Below, piece by piece: positions 1-5,466 of a stretch of 5,940 nt of DNA; positions within the stretch are counted from its first letter, which is position 1; each line of letters opens with the position of its first letter. The DNA lies in the NCBI GenBank assembly GCA_041656175.1, contig JBBAEA010000176.1, positions 1 to 5,940 of the forward strand, written 5' to 3'. This DNA is from JBBAEA01 sp041656175 (lineage in GTDB: Bacteria > Myxococcota_A > Bradymonadia > UBA4248). Made by a program: the position numbers and the translations under genes. The notes beneath the pieces were generated by a model, which saw nothing but the letters and a program-made list of their open reading frames with translations, made no database searches and was not told where the DNA came from.

Positions 1-618
1 GGCACGAAAGTCTATAACTAATCAAGCTGGTTCTGTAAGAATAAAAAAGAACTTTTCGCGTGTTTTCGTGGTTTTCGTGGTTCAAAATTTAAAGACACGA
101 AAGGCACGAAAGTCTATAACTAATCAAGCTGGTTCTATAAAATAAAAAAGAACTTTTCGTGTGTTTTCGTGTTTTTCGTGGTTCAAAATTTAAAGACACG
201 AAAGGCTCGAAAGTCTATAACTAATCAAGCTGGTTCTGTAAGAATATAAAAGAACTTTTCGTGTATTTTCGTGTTTTTCGTGTTTTTCGTGGTTCAAAAT
301 TTAAAGACACGAAAGGCACAAAAGGCACGTAAGATTTTATCGAATCAAGCTGGTTCTATAAAATAAAAAAGAACTTTTCGTGTGTTTTCGTGGTTTTCGT
401 GGTTCAAAATTTAAAGACACGAAAGGCACGAAAGTCTATAACTAATCAAGCTGGTTCTGTAAGAATAAAAAAGAACTTTTCGTGTGTTTTCGTGGTTTTC
501 GTGGTTCAAAATTTAAAGACACGAAAGGCACGAAAGTCTATAACTAATCAAGCTGGTTCTATAAAATAAAAAAGAACTTTTCGTGTGTTTTCGTGTTTTT
601 CGTGGTAAAAAATTTAAA
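1..618. repeat. Tandem array of six ~101-bp units with internal inverted repeats
   Basis: Six head-to-tail units start at about 1, 103, 204, 324, 425 and 527, with lengths 102, 101, 120, 101, 102 and a last unit that degenerates near 618. Each unit has a CACGAAA-type left arm, a ~40-bp core containing AATCAAGCTGGTTCT and ending AAAGAAC, a right arm of three or four TTTTCGTG words, and an A/T-rich link TTCAAAATTTAAAGA. The right arm can pair with the left arm of the next unit across that link, or with its own left arm across the core. GTTCT/AGAAC forms a further small dyad inside the core. No ORF is supported here. The array reaches the window edge, so its full copy number is unknown. It is not CRISPR, because there are no unique spacers. 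It lies 35 bp past the 3' end of manA. Its function is unknown. Confidence 0.95.
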
Positions 619-653
619 ATCGCTGTTTGACCTTTGCCTTGAAAATTGCTCAA

Positions 654-1700
654 CTACGGCTTTAGCCACGTTAAAACAAATTCGCAATACTCCCCCCAAA
701 CCCGCAATTCACGTAAACTCGCCGCGATGACACCGGATTCGCCTTGTTCAAAACTTATCCTTTCACTATCGCTGCTTAACTGCAGTTTTCCACGCAAAAC
801 ACAGATGCTACACAGTTCACGGGGTAGGGGCAAAATGCAATCGGCTTGCCCTTTGTAGATCTCGCAAACGATAATTGGCGTTTCGATGAGGCGCTGCACC
901 CATAGGTCTTTGGCATAGCGTATAGGGGCGCTCACAGGCGCTAGGGCTTGCAACGCTGTTTGGCTAAAATCGATGCACTGCAATGCCTGCTCAACGTGAA
1001 GTTGTCTAGCGGTACCGTGTTTCGATAAAACCCCTCTTTCGTCGTATTTTCTTTGCCAATCCCAAAGTCTATACGTTAAAGCCTTGCGCCCTGGCTGCGA
1101 AATTTGTGGTTCCAACAAGCAAACCCCTGCGCCAATCGCATGTACCAAACCAGGTGATATAACGTAGCACTCCCCAGGCTTTACCTCGCGAAACTGCAAA
1201 CAATCCTTGAGCTTATCCCCCTCTACAAGCGCTTTCTCGAGTTCTTCGCGCCTAATCCCAGGGCGTAAACCGCAATATATTCCAGCGCCGGGGTCCGCAT
1301 GCAAAACTATCCACGCCTCCCATTTTCCGCTTTCGTGTGCTGCCAAACCCGGCGCTTCGAAATCGGGATGCAGTTGCACCGAGAGCGTATCGGCAGCATC
1401 AATGAGCTTGAGCAACAACGGAGAGTCGTGCCCCCAACGCGCTATATGAGCGGGGCTGAGAAGTCGTGGATTCCCTGCAAAGCACTCCCTCAATGTTAAA
1501 TGTGGCTCTTCTACACAGCGGCTCGCAAAGTCATCATCTAAAGAGAATTCCCAAGATTCGCCAACCACAGGCGGCTCGCTGTCATTCTGTAGCAACAAGT
1601 TCGACTTTAGCTGCTCCACAATTTTGCGCCCTCCCCACGGCGTGCGTTGCAGTGGGGTGAAATTGTCGGGCAAAAACTTTATCAAGCTAGAGTGTGTCAA
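654..1700 (-). CDS. manA: Mannose-6-phosphate isomerase, class I (ManA, cupin fold)
   Basis: This 348-residue protein should interconvert fructose-6-phosphate and mannose-6-phosphate in the cytoplasm, feeding GDP-mannose and glycan synthesis or mannose use. Family landmarks occur in order: WGGRK at 22-26, GESWE at 47-51, LLLKLIDAADTLSVQLHP at 95-112, GKWEAW at 125-130, VKPGECYVISPGLVHAIGAG at 173-192 and LTYRLWDWQRKYDERG at 208-223. The expected zinc ligands are present as Q109, H111, E128 and H187, and the conserved active-site arginine is probably R211. The length fits the short bacterial form. The start is a TTG at 1700 with GAGAG five bases upstream. No in-frame ATG or GTG lies between it and the upstream stop at 1737-1739. 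A second TTG at 1685 (residue 6) is an alternative that matches the usual N-terminus about equally well. The neighbouring genes suggest no pathway, so it is probably transcribed alone. Confidence 0.93.
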   Translation of the reverse strand: MTHSSLIKFLPDNFTPLQRTPWGGRKIVEQLKSNLLLQNDSEPPVVGESWEFSLDDDFASRCVEEPHLTLRECFAGNPRLLSPAHIARWGHDSPLLLKLIDAADTLSVQLHPDFEAPGLAAHESGKWEAWIVLHADPGAGIYCGLRPGIRREELEKALVEGDKLKDCLQFREVKPGECYVISPGLVHAIGAGVCLLEPQISQPGRKALTYRLWDWQRKYDERGVLSKHGTARQLHVEQALQCIDFSQTALQALAPVSAPIRYAKDLWVQRLIETPIIVCEIYKGQADCILPLPRELCSICVLRGKLQLSSDSERISFEQGESGVIAASLRELRVWGEYCEFVLTWLKP

Positions 1701-1782
1701 TACGGCTCTCGTACTCTGCGCCTCGCATCGGGGGGTCTACCTGCAAACAGTTGCAAGCAGACTAAAAACGCATATAGTGCAA

Positions 1783-1810
1783 AGTATAGCAACTAGCTAG
1801 CTCTTTGCAA
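1783..1810 (-). promoter_or_regulatory. Candidate sigma70-type promoter for manA
   Basis: On the minus strand a TTGCAA -35 box (1805-1810) and a TATACT -10 box (1783-1788) are separated by 16 bases. This predicts a start near 1776 and a leader of about 75 bases before the TTG at 1700. The spacer contains the palindrome CTAGCTAG, a possible but unsupported operator. This is a consensus match only. Confidence 0.4.
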
Positions 1811-1877
1811 TGCCATCGAAATGATAGGAGCGATAGCACTTCTCGATATTTTGGCAATATAAGAGCTTTGCAGGGTA

Positions 1878-1908
1878 GCGCAAACCCTAGCAAAACGAGG
1901 GCTTGCGC
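1878..1908 (-). other. Hairpin between the large lipoprotein gene and manA
   Basis: GCGCAAACCCT (1878-1888) and AGGGCTTGCGC (1898-1908) are inverted around a 9-base loop. In minus-strand RNA the single mismatch becomes a G-U pair, giving a continuous 11-bp stem. It lies 89 bases after the lipoprotein stop and before the candidate manA promoter, so it could end or protect the upstream transcript. It lacks a U run, so it is not called an intrinsic terminator. Confidence 0.5.
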
Positions 1909-1996
1909 CGTAAAAGAATAGTGCAATTGGGGAACTTCCCCCATTTTCCCCATAAAAAATCTAAAGACTACTGGAATACACGGCTTTGCCCATGCC

Positions 1997-4624
1997 TTAG
2001 TCCGCCACAATAGCGGGAAGCTTTGTCAACGTAACGAAGAACTTACTATCGGCTTTGTCTTCAAGACTAATGCTGAGGCTGCGTTGTTCATAGGGGCCAA
2101 AACTCGTTAAAAAATCTGCATCTATGGTGTAGTTTATACTTGATTGATTGCGATCAATGCTAAGCTCCTTGCTAATACTGCCATTCGCATTGCTAACGAT
2201 GAGTTTACTATCCGCTAAGAGTTTAGGCCCATTGAGATCGATAGAGATCATATACTTCGTATCAACATTACCTTCACGCACAATCAGCTCTGTGGGGTAA
2301 ACTGCCATGATGCTTTGATCTTCGCATTCGCTGGTATAGAGGCTGCATACCTCCATACAGCTTGCGCTAGCAGATTCCCACGTATTGGGTTTGCTACAGC
2401 GTTCCAAATTGGCACGAAGCTGTCCTTCGACTTCAACAAGCGTACAACGTTGCTCCCCAAAAATGCAGTATCGGGAGCTAAAAATGCTTGGGAGTCCTTC
2501 ATCATCGGGGAGCTTGATTTCGTGAGTGAATCCGGGGGTTGTCGCCTCAATGGCTATCGCTCTTTTGCTGCTGCCCGCGGGCATTTGCAGCTTATCACTG
2601 GGAGCACTTGGTTTACTGGGATCATGATAAACTGTGATGCTTTTGGAGCCTTGGAGTTCTAAGGTTTTGATTGTTTGAGGTACGGGCGAAATGCTGACAT
2701 ATAGGGGAGAGCGCTTGCCAACGACCAATGTGCCGATCTTGGGGGTGATTGTCGTTGTGGTGTCGATACAGGCGAAGGTGTTGCCAATAGTTTTGCCGCA
2801 GCTTTGCTCCGAGTTTTTGCAAAATTCTGGCTTACTCCATGCACCATCTTGGCAATTTTGTAGCAAATAGCTCATGCAACGCGTCGATTTGCTGCTGCAT
2901 TGGCCTGGACTTGAGTCGTAATTGGCAACAAGTTTTACTTTATTGCTCGCGTCGTAGGTTTGGCTTGCGACGATTTCAAAGCTGCTTACATTTGAGCTAA
3001 GTTGTCCTCGTGGCGTAAAGTCGAAAGTTAATCGCGACACATCTCCCATAAAATTCAAAGTCTTAGGCGAGATATTGACCTGAAAATCGGATTCGATGGC
3101 ATGACCTTCCCCCGCGCTTAGCTCAACAACAAATGGCGGGAAGGTAACGGGATAGTTAAGCTCAACCTCTGCGGTGTAACGTTCGTCGATTCGGGTGTTC
3201 ATGGTACTAGGATTGATGGCGATAATCTTGATGGCTTCGCATTCGTTCTTCAAGTCGGGGCATGTTTTGCCCGCATCACAGAACTTGGGGATGCCCCATT
3301 CCCCTTTCTCAGTGCAGCGTCGTAGGGCGCCGTATTGACACATGGTTTCTTCATCTTCGCACTCTTTTTCGCTTACGGTAATGGTGGCTGTTTTGCTGCT
3401 GATGTATTTACCAGTGATGGTGCATGTGTTACCAATCACGGCGGAATTATCCACTGCGACAGCAAAAATAGCAGACAGCTGGCCAGCATCGATTTTTACA
3501 GAGTCTTTGTCACCCGTCACAAATAGACAGGGACCCTCGATAGCGAGCGATACTGAAATATCGCTGCCATCGGTGGTCGCCTTGTTCAATTGAGCACGGA
3601 AAAACTTTATACTCCCAGGTCGCATCTTAAGTTTATCGGGAACAATGGCGGTGAGCATGGGTGCTCCTTCGCAGTGCAGAGTATCGTCGGTAGCGACGCA
3701 TTTTTCGTCGCTTGGGCATGGATAATTCACATAATTTCCAGACTCACAGACTCTTAGAACGTGCGTGTCGCCTTCCATAGTACACGCCGTGTCATTGTCG
3801 TTGCAGTGGTAGGGAATGCAGCCGGCCGTTCCCGCTTGAAAGCCACAAAACTCTGATTTATAGCAAGTATCGTGCACCCACTGGCCTTCTACGCATCTTT
3901 GGCGATCATAGACCCCATTGATCACTTCACAGCGCACGAGACCTTCGCTGCAACTGCCTTCTTTTACAATTTTGAAGTTGATCGTTTTGCTGACGTTTTT
4001 TAATGTAGCTTTGAATTGAAAGCTATCATCGGCCTTAAGCGATGAGGATGCCGTTAGGCTGAGGGCTTTCTGCTCTTCACCGACGTCAAAGTTAAGGCTG
4101 TCGGGCGAAAGCGAAGCTGAGCTATCGGGCTTAACGCTGATGTCAAGATCTAGGCTTTGCTCCGCGGGTCTGTCGAGTGTGCAAGCGATATTAACGCTCT
4201 GACCAGGAGACAATTCGTTCATTTCTGCTACGCAGTCTTTTAACTTTGCCAAATCTGGAGGGGTACCGCCCTTTTTACACATATTTATTTTACCGTCGCA
4301 GACTTCGCCTTCAGGACAGGGCGCTGCCTGTAGCCAAATCCCTTGTTCACAAACAGATTGCAGCTCTCCGACACATCTTTTTGCCCCCGTTTGACATTTG
4401 TCTTTTTGACAAGACGATGTGCCTTCGATCGTTTCGCAGTGCCAGCCCTCTTCGACTTTGCAAAGAGCGCTGCAACCATCAAGATTTTTTCGACCGCCAT
4501 CGTCACACTCTTCACCGTCGTCGATCACTGAGTTCCCGCACAATGTAGGCGAATAAACTACATCGCTGTCGCAGGCAAATCCCAAAAAGGCAAGGGCGAA
4601 AATGCAAATTAAAATACGTTTCAT
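1997..4624 (-). CDS. Large Cys-rich modular lipoprotein (DUF4215-type repeat, six 6-Cys modules, beta-sandwich modules)
   Basis: This 875-residue predicted secreted lipoprotein has no recognised enzymatic function. Residues 1-18 form a lipoprotein signal peptide (MKRILICIFALAFLGFAC) with C18 as the lipidated cysteine; the lipobox is slightly atypical. Residues 29-72 match the DUF4215 / Myxococcus cysteine-rich repeat, with CGN, DDGEECDDG and DGCSALC. Six further six-Cys modules follow at 77-116, 225-269, 274-318, 422-462, 576-619 and 720-767. Each begins C-x6-C, and several carry a W or Y between the third and fourth Cys. They flank five ~100-residue segments (about 118-224, 319-421, 463-575, 620-719, 768-875) with alternating hydrophobic strands and Ig- or Calx-beta-like texture (inferred). 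The mature chain has 46 cysteines besides C18, an even number consistent with full disulfide pairing outside the cytoplasm. The ATG at 4624 is chosen over one at 4690 because AAGGAG precedes it by seven bases and the signal peptide starts there. It is a plausible surface or adhesion protein; the partner is unknown. Confidence 0.88.
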   Translation of the reverse strand: MKRILICIFALAFLGFACDSDVVYSPTLCGNSVIDDGEECDDGGRKNLDGCSALCKVEEGWHCETIEGTSSCQKDKCQTGAKRCVGELQSVCEQGIWLQAAPCPEGEVCDGKINMCKKGGTPPDLAKLKDCVAEMNELSPGQSVNIACTLDRPAEQSLDLDISVKPDSSASLSPDSLNFDVGEEQKALSLTASSSLKADDSFQFKATLKNVSKTINFKIVKEGSCSEGLVRCEVINGVYDRQRCVEGQWVHDTCYKSEFCGFQAGTAGCIPYHCNDNDTACTMEGDTHVLRVCESGNYVNYPCPSDEKCVATDDTLHCEGAPMLTAIVPDKLKMRPGSIKFFRAQLNKATTDGSDISVSLAIEGPCLFVTGDKDSVKIDAGQLSAIFAVAVDNSAVIGNTCTITGKYISSKTATITVSEKECEDEETMCQYGALRRCTEKGEWGIPKFCDAGKTCPDLKNECEAIKIIAINPSTMNTRIDERYTAEVELNYPVTFPPFVVELSAGEGHAIESDFQVNISPKTLNFMGDVSRLTFDFTPRGQLSSNVSSFEIVASQTYDASNKVKLVANYDSSPGQCSSKSTRCMSYLLQNCQDGAWSKPEFCKNSEQSCGKTIGNTFACIDTTTTITPKIGTLVVGKRSPLYVSISPVPQTIKTLELQGSKSITVYHDPSKPSAPSDKLQMPAGSSKRAIAIEATTPGFTHEIKLPDDEGLPSIFSSRYCIFGEQRCTLVEVEGQLRANLERCSKPNTWESASASCMEVCSLYTSECEDQSIMAVYPTELIVREGNVDTKYMISIDLNGPKLLADSKLIVSNANGSISKELSIDRNQSSINYTIDADFLTSFGPYEQRSLSISLEDKADSKFFVTLTKLPAIVAD

Positions 4625-4631
4625 CTTTGTT

Positions 4632-4637
4632 CTCCTT
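4632..4637 (-). promoter_or_regulatory. Ribosome binding site fixing the lipoprotein start
   Basis: On the minus strand AAGGAG lies seven bases before the ATG at 4624. The in-frame ATG at 4690 would add 22 residues (MSASGKCSARGG...) in front of the signal peptide and has no such site, so this settles the start. Confidence 0.85.
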
Positions 4638-4692
4638 AATTGCAGGAAATAGCGACCGCCGCGTGCGCTACACTTACCAGATGCACTCATTA

Positions 4693-4720
4693 ATTTTAGC
4701 AGAGCTAGGCATCATTTCAA
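4693..4720 (-). promoter_or_regulatory. Candidate promoter of the large lipoprotein gene
   Basis: On the minus strand TTGAAA (-35, 4715-4720) and TAAAAT (-10, 4693-4698) are 16 bases apart, predicting a start near 4686 and a leader of about 60 bases. A start there would leave the alternative ATG at 4690 outside the transcript, which agrees with the ribosome binding site evidence. Confidence 0.5.
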
Positions 4721-4912
4721 GTTTTGTTTTTCAAATTCAAACATCAATGTCGCTTATTCGTTCACCAAAGTGCTAAGAAAAACTAAGAAAAGTCTGGCGA
4801 GAATTCAAAATAAAGTGAATAGAATCAAAGTGTTACGTAGAACTAGGCTTCTAAGAGCGCTAGCCCTTCGGGATACTCTGATACATGCGATCATTATGCA
4901 GTTTTTTTGTGT

Positions 4913-4926
4913 GGGGGAGCGCCCCC
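4913..4926. other. GC-rich hairpin GGGGG-AGCG-CCCCC
   Basis: This is a perfect 5-bp G/C stem with a four-base loop, next to a T7 run at 4902-4908 on its left. On neither strand does a T run follow the stem in the direction of transcription, so it is not a standard terminator. It abuts the nested inverted repeat at 4930-5045. Confidence 0.6.
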
Positions 4927-4929
4927 TAC

Positions 4930-5045
4930 GCCCAAGCCTCACTCAAAATGCGACAATTCGCGATCTTCTTGTGCGTTGTTTTGCCTATTCGGCAAACCAT
5001 CGCACAAGATTCGCTCATGGGCGCATTTTTCGCGGGGTCTTGGGC
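4930..5045. repeat. Nested ~116-bp imperfect inverted repeat
   Basis: Four pairs of complementary arms are nested around one centre: GCCCAAG (4930-4936) with CTTGGGC (5039-5045); AAAATGCG (4945-4952) with CGCATTTT (5022-5029); GCGA plus TCTTGTGCG (4960-4975) with CGCACAAGA plus TCGC (5001-5014); and TTGCC (4981-4985) with GGCAA (4991-4995) around the loop TATTC. Between the last two pairs most positions also match. The result is one long, interrupted hairpin. It could be a structured RNA, a decayed small mobile element or a bidirectional terminator-like structure. The sequence does not say which. Confidence 0.7.
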
Positions 5046-5092
5046 TACCCCCCTAAGGTTGTAGCGCCAATAAGGGTAAAGCGCTGTTTGCA

Positions 5093-5136
5093 TAGCTTTC
5101 GCTAAAATGCTAAATAGCTTTCGCTAAAATGCTAAA
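5093..5136. repeat. Perfect 22-bp tandem duplication upstream of the plus-strand gene
   Basis: Two identical adjacent copies lie at 5093-5114 and 5115-5136. Each begins TAGC-TTTC-GCTA, a small dyad, and ends AAATGCTAAA. The duplication ends 36 bp before the ATG at 5173, in the position of a promoter or operator. TTGCAT (5088-5093) and TAAATA (5111-5116), 17 bases apart, are a weak candidate promoter embedded in it. Confidence 0.85.
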
Positions 5137-5158
5137 TTGAATTAGAGCTTGTTTTGGT

Positions 5159-5164
5159 GGAGGG
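5159..5164 (+). promoter_or_regulatory. Ribosome binding site for the plus-strand lipoprotein gene
   Basis: GGAGGG lies eight bases before the ATG at 5173. This favours that ATG over the in-frame TTG at 5149, which lies upstream of this site, and over the internal ATG at 5209. Confidence 0.75.
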
Positions 5165-5172
5165 CTGCAAAG

Positions 5173-5466
5173 ATGCTTGAGCGAATTTGTTTTGTACAGA
5201 AAAAGCGCATGGCAATCGCGTTTTATCTATTGCTCTTGGGGTGTTCCCTAATTTTATCCTGCGAAACTGCTGAATTTTTAGATTTTACTCCAGGCGCAGA
5301 AGGGGTCTGCCCACCGCGTGATGCGCGTTGTTGCCCTGATAACAAGAATGAGTGCAGCACGATGAAATGCGTGCAGCGGGCAAATGCAAGATGCGCAACG
5401 AGGATGATTATGGGCTTACGAAGAATCGTTGTATTAATAAGAAAGTGTGCCGCCCCTCTGCTTTGA
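5173..5466 (+). CDS. Cys-rich lipoprotein, 5' fragment (frame broken after ~residue 69)
   Basis: As read, this gives 97 residues. Residues 1-30 resemble a lipoprotein signal: charged MLERICFVQKKR, then hydrophobic 14-29, with C30 (ILSC) or C24 (LLGC) as the candidate lipidated cysteine. A Cys-rich segment follows (GVCPPRDARCCPDNKNEC, then MKC), which is the start of a disulfide-rich exported protein. After about residue 69 the frame loses this character (RMIMGLRRIVVLIRK) and stops at 5466, while the Cys-rich pattern resumes in the next frame. The simplest reading is that this is the start of one longer gene continuing to the window edge. It is divergent from the large lipoprotein gene at 1997-4624 and may share its surface role. 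The function is unknown. Confidence 0.7.
   Translation: MLERICFVQKKRMAIAFYLLLLGCSLILSCETAEFLDFTPGAEGVCPPRDARCCPDNKNECSTMKCVQRANARCATRMIMGLRRIVVLIRKCAAPLL

Larger units (their letters stand above)
1701..1996. other. Intergenic spacer without a supported gene
   Basis: This spacer of about 300 bp holds the hairpin at 1878-1908, the candidate manA promoter, and a G/C-run segment around 1929-1953 with the dyad GGGGAACTTCCCC. A short minus-strand ORF (2010-1762) crosses it and overlaps the end of the lipoprotein gene. It has no ribosome binding site or recognisable feature and is not called. Confidence 0.7.
4691..5148. other. Divergent intergenic region, structured, no supported gene
   Basis: This spacer of about 460 bp separates two divergent lipoprotein genes. 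It contains the minus-strand promoter, a short direct repeat CTAAGAAAAA/CTAAGAAAAG (4773-4792), a GC-rich hairpin, a nested inverted repeat and a 22-bp duplication. A plus-strand ORF of 111 codons (4770-5105) spans much of it but coincides with the inverted repeats and is Arg-rich and featureless. It is treated as spurious. Confidence 0.65.

Noticed and set aside
1..618. CRISPR array
   Set aside because: The units are contiguous ~101-bp repeats with no unique spacers of constant length and no cas gene in view.
600..653. Intrinsic terminator right after manA
   Set aside because: A/T-rich sequence is present, but no strong stem followed by a T run on the minus strand was found before the repeat array.
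646..1660. Several short plus-strand ORFs opposite manA
   Set aside because: They are antisense shadows of a clearly recognised manA reading frame.
1762..2010. 82-codon minus-strand ORF in the lipoprotein-manA spacer
   Set aside because: It overlaps the end of the lipoprotein gene, has no ribosome binding site, covers the hairpin and the manA promoter candidate, and shows no recognisable protein features.
4625..4690. Longer start (ATG at 4690) for the large lipoprotein
   Set aside because: It puts 22 extra residues before a good signal peptide, lies upstream of the predicted transcript start, and lacks the AAGGAG found before 4624.
4770..5105. 111-codon plus-strand ORF in the divergent spacer
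   Set aside because: It is Arg-rich without domain features, runs through nested inverted repeats, and has no convincing ribosome binding site.
5370..5390. Programmed -1 ribosomal frameshifting at the frame break
   Set aside because: The site CGGGCAAATG does not form an X-XXY-YYZ slippery heptamer, so a one-base loss in the G run is simpler.
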